Shown: positions 1 through 10,615 of the stretch, piece after piece
Layout: each line of letters opens with the position of its first letter
How positions within the stretch are numbered: position 1 is the first letter of the stretch
NCBI RefSeq assembly: GCF_012489685.1
Contig: NC_080046.1
Span: 38,465,176 to 38,529,175, forward strand
Origin: Lotus japonicus
Lineage: Eukaryota; Streptophyta; Magnoliopsida; Fabales; Fabaceae
Direction of reading: 5' to 3'
Length of the DNA stretch: 64,000 nucleotides
The notes under the pieces: model-generated
What the model was told of the DNA's origin: nothing
Seen by the model: the letters and a program-made list of their open reading frames with translations, nothing else
Database searches by the model: none
Position numbers and translations under genes: made by a program

Positions 1-1178
1 TTGGATGCAGCTTTCTTCTTTGCAGGTTCCTCTGTTAGAATCCCTTTGCCCTTAGGATCTGAAGGCTTGCTGCTTGTTGCCCTTCTTGATTTCCTTGTTG
101 CCAACTTAGGAGGGCTTTCAGGAAGTGCTTGAACAAATTCCTCAAGAGGGATAGGATCTCCTTGTCTTCTGAGCATCCGCACATATTCCAGAATACATGC
201 AGGATTGTCCTTCTTGGACCAGAGAGGGAAGTCATCAACAGGATAGTTCCTCTGACGAACTTCATCAGAAGTGTCTTCTCTGGGAGCAACTTTGTTCTGC
301 ATGATCTGTATTTTCTTCAACTTTGTTCCATTCAGAGCATCGCCAATAGACATGGCCAGATCTTCATGAAGTCCAATGTCTGACAGGGTCTTGACAAGCT
401 TATTTTGGACGAAGATATCTGACAGCAGCCTTCCATACGGAATGTAAGAAATGAACCTTTTGTTCTCAGAACCAGTTGTGGTCCTTGATTTCTCAATGCA
501 TTCCTTCAGATAATTGAAGATCAGGAATGGCAGACATATAGGCTCACCTATGGAAATGTAGTACATGATTACCTTTTGAGTTGCATTCAGGTAATCAGTT
601 CCTCCAGTTCTGGGGTGAATGCAGTGAATGAAGATCTTCTGCCAAATCTTCATCTGAGACTTCAAGTCCTTTATGTTATACTTGGTTTTCTCCTGAGACC
701 AGTTATCATAAAGCTCCTTGTTGACCACGGTCCTCATCCCAGGAACATTTGCATCAACATTTTTAATCCTTTTACCTTGCTGGAACTCCATACCCAGCAG
801 CTTTGCAATGGACTCTTCTTAGATTACAATCTTCTTGTCCAGCACATGAGAAACAATGTAGTAGTCGTTGCAGACAGCGTTCTTCCAGAACTCTACAACC
901 AATTTGTGATAAATCGGACCACGAAGTCTATTGAAGTAGCCAGACCACCCTTGTAAGTTGACCTGATCCCTGATGTCGAACCCATGTTCAGCCAGATTGT
1001 CGAAGTCAACTCTTGCTTCACAGCACACATTCAGTTCTTCTACCTTCTTGGCACAAGTGACTACATTTGGTGCATTCAGAATCTTCTGTGCTTCTTCAAA
1101 CCTTTGATTCTCTTGTTCTTCGGTAGTTTGTTTGGAAGAAGCAGAAACATTTACCTTGGGTTTCCTCGATTTGCCCAT
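1..1178 (-). pseudogene. Envelope-like ORF of SIRE-type copia element, interrupted by one TAA
   Basis: Starting at ATG 1178-1176 (product begins MGKSRKPKV), one frame stays open to the window edge, about 392 codons, except for a single TAA at 819-821. An upstream in-frame ATG at about 1208 is also possible. The first half is acidic and then globular. The part after the stop reads as ordinary protein and ends in a Lys/Ser/Pro-rich tail (KGKGILTEEPAKKKAASK), which continues past base 1. The position directly after pol and the composition fit the envelope-like or 'putative plant transposon protein' ORF of SIRE/Maximus elements. The function of that protein in plants is unproven. No clear transmembrane segment is visible in this part. 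A single stop in a long otherwise open frame suggests recent inactivation or a base error. Confidence 0.7.
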
Positions 1179-1602
1179 GATTCTCAGAGAGTGAGGTTTA
1201 GGGTTCATAGAGAAAGGGGAAATGTTGGAGGGAGGAGTATGAATGAATGCAATGCACATGAAGAGTTTCAAAACCGTAAGTGTAAGTGAGTGGAAGATCG
1301 TGTGTGACAGTGCATATAGTGGGTTTAATGGTAACCGTTGACAATTATAAGAAATTAAAGGCAAAATCAACGGTTATAAAGTAGATAGTCTGAAAATAGC
1401 ATAGTAGAGAAGAGTAGACATCATCATTATAGCAGATATACCACGCGACTCAAGGAACTATGTCACAAATGAAGTGACACGTGTATTGTTGCCTACCACA
1501 GAAGTTTAACCGGTGGGTTAAGTGTTTCTGATCGAGTAACTTCTGAAGAAGTAACATCTGATGACTTCAGAGGTACCATGGTCAGAAGTTCTGAGGAAAA
1601 CC
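1179..1602 (-). other. Spacer between pol and envelope-like ORF
   Basis: No long frame is convincing here. The upstream extension of the envelope-like frame to 1370 lacks protein-like character. The stretch is the untranslated spacer between the pol stop (1603) and the next ORF, as in other SIRE-type elements. No splice or promoter signal can be called with confidence. Confidence 0.4.
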
Positions 1603-3957
1603 TTACTCTGGACAAAAATCCATGTTCAGGTTTTCAAGAATAAATAAAAACCTATCTTCTGCTAAGGGCTTAGTAAAAATATCTACCCACTGATGGTCAG
1701 TATCAACATACTCTAATGATAGAGTGCCCTTCTGAACATGATCACGAATATAATGATACTTTACTTCTATATGCTTTGTTCTTGAATGTAGAATAGGATT
1801 CTTGCTGAGTGAGATAGCAGCTGTGTTGTCACAGTAGATATGAACCTTCTTCATAGACAATCCATAGTCCTCTAGATGGTTCTTCATCCATATGGTTTGT
1901 GTACAACAAGTGGCAGCTGAGACATACTCTGCTTCAGCAGTTGATAGAGCAATTGTGTTCTGTCTTTTGCTTGACCAAGATACAAGATTTGATCCAAGGA
2001 AATGGCAGCTTCCAGAAGTGCTTTTCCTTTCCACTCTATCTCCAGCAAAGTCAGCATCACAAAAACCTGAAAGTGTATACTCTGATGTTTTTCTATACAT
2101 CAAGCCAAGGTTAGTGGTTCCTTTCAGATATTTGAGGATCCTCTTAACAGCAGTTAAGTGAGTCTCTCTAGGATCTGATTGGAATCTAGCACAGAGATGC
2201 ACACTAAACAATATATCAGGTCTAGAGGCGGTTAAGTAAAGGAGAGAGCCTATCATTCCACGATAAAGCTTCTGACAAACCTTAGAGGAAACTTCCTCTT
2301 TCTCAAGAATGCATGTGGGATGCATTGGAGTCTTAGAGATGTTGCAGTCACTCATGTTGAACTTCTTCAAAAGTTCCAAGGTGTACTTCTTCTGATGGAT
2401 ATAGGTGACTCCTGGTCGTTGATCTATTTGAATTCCCAGGAAGTATTTAAGTTCTCCCATCATGCTCATTTCAAATTCAGCCTGCATTAACTTAGAAAAT
2501 TCCTTGCACAAGGAGGGATTAGCAGAACCAAAAATGATATCATCAACATAAATCTGAACTATAAAAATGTCATTCTTATAGGTTCTGCAGAAAAGAGTAT
2601 TGTCACCTTTACCCCTTACAAACTCATTCTGTAGCAGAAAGAAGCTGAGCCTTTCGTACCACGCTCTGGGAGCTTGTTTCAATCCATAGAGTGACTTCTT
2701 GAGCTTGTAGACATGCTCTGGATGTTTGTCATCTTCAAAGCCAGGAGGTTGCTTGACATACACTTCCTCTGAGATGTAGCCATTGAGGAAGGCACTTTTG
2801 ACGTCCATCTGATGGAGAATGATGTTGTGATTTACTGAGAAGGAGATCAGTAACCTTATAGCTTCAAGCCTTGCTACAGGAGCAAAAGTCTCAGTGTAAT
2901 CAATTCCCTCTTGTTGACTGTAGCCTTGAGCCACCAGTCTTGCCTTGTTTCTTGTTACTTCTCCTTTTTCATTCAGCTTGTTTCTGAATACCCACTTGGT
3001 TCCTATGACATGGAAGTCTTTGGGTTTGGGCATTAAGGTCCATACATCATTCTTGGTGAACTGATCTAGCTCTTCTTGCATTGCCAGAATCCAGCCTTTG
3101 TCTTCAAGAGCTTCATCAACTGATTTGGGCTCAATGAGAGAAACAAGTCCCTTCAGACTCAGAACAGTTTCTTCTGAAGGTTTGAGCATAGACCTGGTTC
3201 TGACGGGAGCATCTTTGTTGCCAATGATCAGTTCTTCTGGATGAGAAGCAACTATTCTTTTCTTCTTCTGAAGTTGATCAGAAGTTGTTGGAGCATCTTC
3301 AGATGCTTCTGCCTCTGGAGCAACATCCTCTGGGCTTTTCATTGGTTGATTTGCTTCTGAACAATCAATGCTTAAATCTGCAAATCTTTCAAACAGCTTT
3401 GACTTTTCTGAGCCAAGCTTATCATCAAATCTAATCTGGATAGATTCCTCAACAGTTTGATGAATAATATTATAAATTCTAAAACCTTTAGATCTTTCAG
3501 AATAACCAAGAAAATAACATTTTAAAGCTTTAGAATCGAATTTACCCAATTGCTCCTTAGTGTTGAGCATGAAGCAAGTACTTCCGAATGGATAGAAGTA
3601 AGAGATGTCAGGTTGTCTTCCTTTGCATAGCTCATAAGGAGTTTTCTCCAGAATTGGTCTAATGGAGATTCTGTTCTGGATGTAGCAAGCAGTGTTGATT
3701 GCTTCTGCCCATAAGTGCTTGGCCATACTTGATTCTTGCATCATGGTGCGAGCCATCGCCTGAAGAGTTCTGTTCTTTCTTTCAACAACTTCATTTTGTT
3801 GGGGAGTGCGAGGACAGGAGAAGTTGTGTGAGATTCCTTGAGAGTTGAACAATTCTTCAAAAGCTTTGTTTTCAAATTCTCCACCATGATCACTTCTAAC
3901 AGTGATCACTGAAGTTTGGAACTCCTTCTGAACTTGAGTGATGAAGTTGGTAAACAT
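1603..3957 (-). pseudogene. copia pol: integrase C-terminal part, reverse transcriptase and RNase H
   Basis: A 784-codon open stretch, the longest in the window. Residues 20-62 hold the second and third acidic residues of the integrase core (D23 in SDHGGEF and E59 in VVERKN, 35 residues apart). Residues about 290-540 are a copia-type RT (RVT_2), with KWVFRNK and KARLVAQGY, and the active site YVDD at residues 470-473 (bases 2539-2550). Residues about 640-775 are RNase H, with [15 protein letters not shown] and YCDNTAA, ending near [12 protein letters not shown]. The true N-terminus lies upstream in another frame. The ATG at 3957 is only the first Met after a frame change in the integrase core. 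RT and RNase H themselves look unbroken. Confidence 0.92.
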
Positions 3958-3989
3958 GGTGTGTGTTTCATCTTTATGCCTTAGGAACT

Positions 3990-4844
3990 TTACCCATGTC
4001 CACCTGCTGAGTCATCTACAATGACTAACCCATACTTCTTTCCTCCAATGGATTCAGTTTTCACTGGTCCAAAGAGATCAATGTGAAGTAGCTCAAGGGG
4101 TCTTGTTGTAGATACCACATTCTTTGCTTTAAATGGCTTCTTGGTGAATTTTCCCTTCTGACAAGCTTCACATAGAGCCTCTGATGAATACTTCAGACGA
4201 GGCAATCCTCTGACGAGATTTAGCTTGCTAAGTTGAGAAATTTTCCTGAGGCTGGCATGCCCTAGGCGTCTGTGCCAGATCCACCGCTCATCATTAACTG
4301 ACATGAGACACTTAACCTTCTGAGATAGCAGTTCAGAAGATCTGATTTTGTAAATATCGTTTTTCCTCTTCCTAGAAAACAAAACAGATCCATCTGTTTG
4401 ACTAACAGCTTTGCATCCGGTTTGATTGAAGATCACATCATAACCTTTGTCAGCAATTTGGCTTATGGAGAGCAAGTTGTGAAATAATCCTTCCACCAGA
4501 AGTACATCATTGATGACTGGAATTTTTCCATCTCCTATGGAACCTTTTCCAATAATTTTTCCCTTCTGGTTTCCTCCAAAGCCAACATCTCCTCCTGACT
4601 TAAGCGGTGTTTGTTCTTGGAATATAGACCTTGTGCCCGTCATGTGTCGCAAGCATCCACTGTCCAGGTACCATGACAGGTGTCTTAACTGAGCTGCATA
4701 AGATGTCTGCAACAGGAATAATTTTTGCTTTAGGTACCCACATCTTGGGTCCTTTCTTGTTAGTTTTCCCAGAAGTTCTTGGAACTTTGGGTGCAACAGG
4801 AGGATAATGCAGAGGAACTTGAGTATAATATCTAGACATATCAA
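3990..4844 (-). pseudogene. copia pol: protease, GAG-pre-integrase and integrase N-terminal part
   Basis: The protease active-site triplet DSG sits in WYLDSGCLRHMTG (bases 4656-4664). The HHCC zinc finger of the GAG-pre-integrase domain follows (WHRRLGHASL, then CEACQKGKF). The start of the integrase core comes next, with its first catalytic Asp in LHIDLFGPV. The frame is lost just after GLVIVDD (about 3990-4010) and resumes in the next frame as the long pol stretch, a net one-base change. The N-terminal 55 residues are read out of frame relative to the upstream gag-linked segment, so the real join is near 4680-4700. The protease is short and typical of copia elements. Confidence 0.85.
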
Positions 4845-5184
4845 GTTTAAACTTTCCCTTTGGTTTCACCACCTTTGGTGTAACCTTTTCTGGAATGACA
4901 GTGCGAGCGGGAACGAAATGCTTATGCAAAGGTTCGCGTTTGGGCTCAGATGACTCATCTTTCATGGATTGAAAGTAGCCAAGGCCGCTGTTCCCATTTC
5001 TGCTCATGCCATAGATCATTGAAGCCATAAGACTTCTGTCTATGCCCTTTGCAAGGAACTTTTGAAACGCTTTCTCATATTTTGTCTCATACTTAACATC
5101 AGATGATGCAAGTTGGTCTTCTAGCACATCATTTTTAGCACGAAGAACAGCATTGTCATTAACAAGAGTATAGTTTTCTTCCAT
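4600..5184 (-). pseudogene. copia gag C-terminal / gag-protease linker
   Basis: A 194-codon stretch. An N-terminal coiled-coil-like part (residues 1-45, rich in Glu, Asn and Lys) is followed by a basic Pro/Lys-rich linker (KGKFKLDMSRYYTQVPLH) and a region with IPVADILCSS just before the protease motif, which is read in the neighbouring frame. The layout matches the long C-terminal extension between the zinc knuckle and protease in SIRE-type gag proteins. It overlaps the protease stretch at 4600-4844 because one frame change lies between them. Confidence 0.7.
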
Positions 5185-5264
5185 GAGTTCAGAGACTGAC
5201 TTCTCATGGACTTCTGAAGAACTGGTTTTAACAGCATATTTCCTTTTAAGCTCTTTATGCTTAT

Positions 5265-6463
5265 TTAACAGAACATCATGTTTTTCATTATTTCAGATAA
5301 GGCAGTTCTTAGCTCAGATATAGAAAAAGTAGAGAATACCTCATCGTCATTGTCAGAGTCTGAGTCATCTTCTGAAGCTTCACCACCTCTGCTGGTGGTA
5401 GCCATCAGAGCCTCCACAGCTTCATCTTCTTCTGACTCAGCTTCATCAGAATCAGTTGCATCAAAGGTTAAGAGAGCCTTCTTCTTGAAAACTTTTCTTG
5501 GTCTCTTGTCCTTCTTTAACTTGGGACAGTCACTCTTGTAGTGTCCAGATTCCTTGCACTCGAAGCAAGTGACTTCCTTTCCAGATGATTTCTTCTGACC
5601 AGATGAAGATTCATATCTTCCTGAACTTTTCTTTGGTCCTTTGCCTTTGTTGTGTCTGTTCTTCCAGAGTTGCTTAATCTCTTTGTGAAAAAGAGATAGT
5701 TCTTTCATCACCAGACGCATCTGATAGCTCTTCAGAGGAATCTTCTTCTTCTGCCTGATAAGCTTTAGCTTTGTCAGACTTTGACTTAAGAGCAATAGAC
5801 TTGTCTTTCTTCTGAGGCTTGTCCCCTTTGAGTTCAATCTCATGGCTTCTGAGATGACTCACGAGTTCTTCTAACTTCAACGAGTTCAAATTCCTGGAGA
5901 GTTTCAGGCCGTGACAAAAGCTCTCCACTCCTTAGGCAAACTCTGATAATCTTCTTGACATGATCACCAGTAGAGTAGCCCTTGTTTAGAACTCTGATTC
6001 CAGCAATCAGAGTTTGAAACCTTGAGTACATCTCCTCAATGGTTTCACCAAATTCCATCTTAAACTGCTCTATTGTTGTATGAGAGCAAGAGCCTTGGTT
6101 TCCTTGACCTCTTCATTTCCTTCATGCGTCATGACCAAGGAGTCAAAGATGGATTTAGCAGTTTCTTTGTCAGAGATCTTCTCATACTCCAATATATGAT
6201 ATTGAGCTGAATAGCATAGACTTCGCCTTGTGATGATCCTTGAAACGCTTCTTCTAAGCGTCAGTCATTTCAGAACGGGGATCTTCACTCCTGAAGCATC
6301 TACTGGATCAGTGTAGCCTTCAATGACCATATCCCAGAGATCTGGTCAGTGCCAAGGAATAACACTCTATTCTATCTTTCCAGTACTCAAACTTTTCACC
6401 ATCAAAAGATTGGTGCTCTGAGTGGTTGTTGTTGTTGTCAGCGGAAGTATTGGCCTAGGCCAT
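5265..6463 (-). pseudogene. copia gag: UBN2-type capsid region and CCHC zinc knuckle, multiply broken
   Basis: The probable gag start is ATG 6463-6461, followed by a stop TAG two codons later (6455-6457) and then a typical copia gag N-terminus (a FDGEKFEYWKDRIE-like reading). Pieces in three frames follow: 6058-5840 (MEFGETIEEMYSRFQTLI, the UBN2 capsid region), 5928-5674, and 5843-5265. The last contains the nucleocapsid knuckle CFECKESGHYKSDC (CX2CX4HX4C) followed by acidic DSDEAESEEDEAVEA. The protein would form the element's capsid-like particle. The number of frame changes within 1.2 kb exceeds that in RT, so either this part decayed faster or the assembly is error-prone here. Confidence 0.8.
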
Positions 6464-6526
6464 TGTTTGTTTTTCACACAAGGTTCTGGATTACAGAACA
6501 CTGTTAGGTGTTAAAATCAGAACCAG

Positions 6527-6538
6527 GCTCTGATACCA
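6527..6538 (-). other. Primer binding site, initiator tRNA-Met type (copia)
   Basis: The minus strand reads TGGTATCAGAGC, complementary to the 3' end of plant initiator tRNA-Met. It begins two bases after the LTR edge (6541), the usual PBS position. This fixes the orientation of the element. Confidence 0.92.
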
Positions 6539-6540
6539 AT

Positions 6541-7734
6541 TGAAGGTGCGAAAAACACTAGAAAGGGGGGGGGGGTTTGAATAGAGTTTTTGAATCACGG
6601 GTATACTTTTAAGCTTTTTCAAAACTCAAAGATAAAAACTAAGTGCTGAATGATAGGAAGTAAAGCGCAAGTATTTTATCCTGGTTCACTTGAGATAAAA
6701 GCTCAAGCTAATCCAGTCCACCTGTGAAGGTGATTTCTTCCTTCTTCTGATGAAGGCAATCCACTAAAATCAATGAGTGTTACAACTGCACTTTGCAACC
6801 TGCTAAGTGACTAACAATACACTGATTTTCTCACTAGTATCCTCTTAAGAAGCTGATCTACCGATCCTCTTAAGACTAGCTAAATACTGAATCAGCCTTG
6901 ATTCAGTCCTCTCAAGATCCGACCAACCTTGGTCTCTTGATGAACTTACAATGTGATGTAAAAGGTTTCGGGTTTACAATAAGTGCTTCTAACAAGCGAA
7001 TAGTAAACTCAGATGTTTAAGAACAGTGAAGAAATAATGCTAAGAGAATGGTTCGTATATGTTGAATGTTTTCAGCAAAGTTTCTTAGCTTCTTTCTTCT
7101 TTCTTCAGCCTTTATATACTCCAAGACTTGTGATGTAGCCGTTGCTAGGGTTTTTATCCGTTGGAGTGGCAATTCTGTGATATCAGACTGCTAGGCTGTA
7201 CAAGGTAGGTGGCGGACAGACTGAGACATGTACGACGTTGTACTGTGAAAGCGACCTGTCCTTTCACCAGTTGACTTGAGATCAAGGAGCTTCAGATGAA
7301 CGTTGGTGAAGCTTCTGATCATCGTCAGATTGAAGCTTGGATTCTTCTGACCTTTGCAACTTCTGCTTCTGAACACGTTCCTCAGAACTTCTGATCGTCA
7401 GAGCTAGAATAGCTGGGGTCTTCAGAACCAACTTCTTGCAAGTCTTCAGAACTTGAGTCTTCTGCTTCTGGACCGTTCCACTGGAACATCTGGTCTTCAG
7501 AACTTCTGACTTGAGTTCTTCAGAACTTCTTGAGAGCTTCCATCTTCAGAGCTTCTGAAGTATTTGCCACTGTTCAGAACGAACATGGTAGGTTAAAGAG
7601 CTCTCTTTTTAGTAACCCTTGGTTCTTCTTCTTCTGAACGAATAGGCTTGGGTCAGATTCAGAACCTGTTTGTCACATCTTAAAAAGACAAACGTTAGGT
7701 ACCACAATTGTTCATCATCACAAACCTTAATTGT
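6541..7734 (-). repeat. 5' LTR of the copia element, truncated by the assembly gap
   Basis: On the plus strand the LTR begins TGAAGGTGCG directly next to the primer site. It includes a run of ten G (about 6567-6577) followed by TTTGAATAG, a combination often seen in SIRE-like LTRs. It continues at least to 7734, giving a length of at least 1,194 bp. The outer terminus and target-site duplication are hidden by the gap. The outer 350 bp (about 7310-7660) is crowded with TTCTGA and TCAGAAC motifs on both strands. No real coding frame is present. Confidence 0.8.
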
Positions 7735-7834
7735 NNNNNNNNNNNNNNNNNNNNNNNNNNNNNNNNNNNNNNNNNNNNNNNNNNNNNNNNNNNNNNNNNN
7801 NNNNNNNNNNNNNNNNNNNNNNNNNNNNNNNNNN
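7735..7834. other. Assembly gap (100 N)
   Basis: Exactly 100 unknown bases, the conventional size for a gap of unknown length. It joins the copia LTR to the middle of a gypsy LTR, so the adjacency of the two elements is not demonstrated. Confidence 0.98.
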
Positions 7835-10578
7835 GTTGCATGAAATGCAATGCTGGGTAACAAAATGCATTCCGGAAAAGGATGGACACCATCGAGTCAG
7901 CCCTAACACCGGCCAAAGTGGGACCATTCCGCTCGGGCGTCTCTTACACCACACAAAAGTAGTCAGATCAGCAGTGAACCCGTAGGTCTGCCATTCCGTC
8001 TGCTACTGAGGACCACCGTAGTGTCCTAAATATGGAAATCCGGGTCTTATGACCATTTTGGAATCCACCGAGGTCCGGTAATCCGCCGTGTATTAACCTC
8101 AAAATGAGTGCATGAATGCAAGTGATTAGCCAAACAACGTCTCCGACCTCACTCGACACGTCGTCACGTGTTCTAGCTAACTTATTGTCTCTAAAAAGCC
8201 TACCCTAAGGCAAACGTCGATTCTGCGACAAAATGAATTAATCAAAAGAAGAAGAATGTACTTTGGAACTCATGGTTCCCGGCTAAACTTTAGATAGCCA
8301 ATCAATAAACTGCTCATCGAGCGAAAAGGTACCGAAGTACTTGGAAACTTATAGTCTCCGGCTAAACTTTAGATAGCCAAACATTAAACTGCTCATCGAG
8401 CGAAAAGAGTATAAGCATACTCGAAAACTTGTAAGTTCCTCAAAACTTGGACTCGACGACACTTTCTCATATCTTCAAGACTAATATTCAGGCTCTAAGC
8501 TCTTATCTAAGTTATTATCATTGTTCAAGGGGTTTAGAATTGATTAATGTCTTATGATTTTTCTTTGAGAAAATAGATTTCGTTTAGTCTTATGATACTT
8601 CCTAAGAGTTTCAGGGATCCCATAATCCAATTAATTTCTGAGAAGGTCTCGATCCATTAAAATATAACAAGGTCCGAACTTCGTTCGTCCTTTCAAACTC
8701 TCTCAAAATCTCATAAAAATTCGGCATGACTTGCCCGTAATCCTCACTTTCCAGAAAACATAGGCACGAGTGGAATAGCATCAATGAAACAGCTCAACCA
8801 ATAGGCATAAAACAGCATATTCCAACACATCCTAAGTTAACCATGTAGCACATAGCATGTGAATCATTTAGCACACAATATCATGGCATCAAGTACTCAA
8901 CAAGTTCGGCCGAAGCCTCAGAAATCATTTCAGACATTTAGCAATTAGGTGCATAACACATAAATCAAGTCGAATTTCATCGACACCTAAAGCATTATCT
9001 AGTAATTCAGAGAGTAGCCCTCACCTGTAACTCCTCCAGCGTTTTCCTCACAACCTCCTTCACGTTCCTCGCCTTGATCTCCAGGAAACTCCTCAAAGAA
9101 CCTTAAGCCAAATCACAGAAATCAACACATTGAGTCAGAAACTCAGCAAGCAATAAGTCCTAGGGTTACACGGTACATTACAAACTCTGTGGTACGACAA
9201 TCTAACGCGTTAAGACAAGTTTTCGAAAAAGTCGGATTTCCTCCCCCCTTGGTATAGCTCTCGGCCACTTTCCTTAATTGGGAGGGTCGATTTTTCTTCG
9301 ATCAAACTTGGTTCCTAGGTTAACATAGCCGTAACTAAGACGGTTCTAAGCTCGGAAAAAATTTTCGGATCGAAAACTGATATAGGGGTAGTTTGGTCAT
9401 TATTTTTAGCTCAAAATTTCAAAATTGGATTTTTGAAAAACAGATTGGATGGAGACGTCCACAACGACGTTTATGACGACAAATCCTACTAGCACTAAGC
9501 CAAGTCGATAGATTAGAGCTTAAAGGTTGCGACTTTACCGAAAAATGGGTATTTAAGGTAGAAATTGATCCCGGCGGCATTTCGTCGACATTTGACAAAA
9601 TCTAATCCGCAGAACACGCTCAGGAGCATGCAGGGAAGAAGTTTAGACACTGAAATCAAGCTATTTGGACAATTTTACAAAAAGCTCCAAACTTTGAGCT
9701 CAAAAAACATAGAAAAAGTCGACAGATCTGACGATCAGAAGTGAGATATAGTTTACCTACCTCAAGGTCTTCGATTAGCAACGATCGGTGAAGAAAACGG
9801 GCAAAGATTCGCGAAAATCCGGATCCTCTCTTTCTCTCTAGCTGCTCACGGTTTTGGGGGAGGGAATGGGTATTTTTTTGCAAAAAATCTAATTTTCAAG
9901 CTATTTATAGGTTTTGGAAAAAGCGGAAAAAAGATTTTTTTGCGATTCCGATTTTTCCTGCGCGTTCCTCTGCGCATTCTAAGATAGGTTCTGGCGACAG
10001 AATTCCAGAACTCAAAACAGGATTCTTGGAATTAAACCAAAAGATCCAAAATCGGCATAAGTCGGTGTAAGTCGGTTTATCCCGAAAAACTACTTTTTGC
10101 AGTGATCGTCGGATGAGAAAACTTCCTTCTGAAGAAAGATTAGGAATGACGAGAGAAATAGAACGCGGGTGGAATCTTCATTTGCAGCTCCGAATAGAAA
10201 AAGTCTTCATCGTCTGTCGATCTTAGGTTTCTCGAACTATCAGGGATTCCGTTTCGGCAAACTTCCGAGAATTGGAATTTGACGTTCGTACTTTCCAGAT
10301 TTCGCATCGAAATGATTGTTTAAGGACGGAAAAGAGAAGTTCTAACATTTCTCTGAGGATTTTTGGAATTAGTTTCCATCGTGTCCTAAGCGTAAATTAA
10401 CTATTCACTAATACCTTTGACCTAGGATTAAGCGTATGTTAGTCGTGCTATAACTCTTATCGGTTTTTCGATAAATTCTTGGACTTTTCCTGAACCTTTT
10501 TCCTTCCAAATTTATCTTAATCAAATAAACTCTTTTATTTTATTCACTTATCCAAAGCGTTAAAACTTGGGCCTTACA
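7835..10578 (-). repeat. Gypsy LTR copy A (partial; its TGTAACACC end is lost in the gap)
   Basis: Homologous to 16018-18772 in LTR copy B along its whole length, ending GGCCTTACA at 10578. It contains the two-copy hairpin-rich repeat at about 8280-8425 and a minus-strand TATA-like box TATAAATA (9902-9909). The short frames within it are not conserved as protein and are not called. Confidence 0.88.
9902..9909 (-). promoter_or_regulatory. Candidate TATA box in gypsy LTR (copy A; same in B, C, D)
   Basis: The minus strand reads CCTATAAATAGC about 670 bp inside the LTR. The same motif lies at 18091-18098, 26306-26313 and 34522-34529. It is the best TATA-like match, and it would place roughly 3.2 kb of each LTR in the transcribed R/U5 part. 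The start site itself is not visible. Confidence 0.45.
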
Positions 10579-10600
10579 TTACTACCCTCCAAAAAGAAAG
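10579..10600 (-). other. Polypurine tract of gypsy element (unit A)
   Basis: The minus strand reads CTTTCTTTTTGGAGGGTAGT then AA directly before the LTR start TGTAAGGCCC. The purine-rich GGAGGGTAGTAA is where plus-strand synthesis would be primed. The same sequence occurs next to the LTR ends at 18773 and 26989, and a close variant at 62051. Confidence 0.75.
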
Positions 10601-10615
10601 TTTCGACCTCGAAAC

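Larger units (their letters stand above)
1..7734 (-). mobile_element. Ty1/copia retrotransposon, SIRE/Maximus-like, degraded and truncated at both window edges
   Basis: Reading the minus strand from about 7734 to 1, the order is LTR, tRNA-Met-type primer site, gag with a zinc knuckle, aspartic protease (DSG), GAG-pre-integrase, integrase, copia-type reverse transcriptase (YVDD), RNase H, and then a further ORF after pol. Integrase before RT is the Ty1/copia order. An extra envelope-like ORF downstream of pol is the known signature of the SIRE/Maximus (Sireviridae-type) lineage. The 3' LTR lies beyond base 1, and the outer end of the 5' LTR runs into the assembly gap. Gag-pol is split over at least five frames, so this copy cannot be autonomous as sequenced. 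Some breaks may be sequencing errors next to the gap. Confidence 0.9.

Noticed and set aside
1892..2161. Plus-strand frames opposite the copia RNase H
   Set aside because: Shadows of the pol frame, which carries clear domain motifs on the minus strand.
7609..7985. Open frames spanning the N run
   Set aside because: They contain unknown residues across the assembly gap and are artefacts.
8280..8425. CRISPR-like alternation of repeat and spacer
   Set aside because: Only two units per LTR within a plant retrotransposon, and no cas genes. The repeat belongs to LTR structure.
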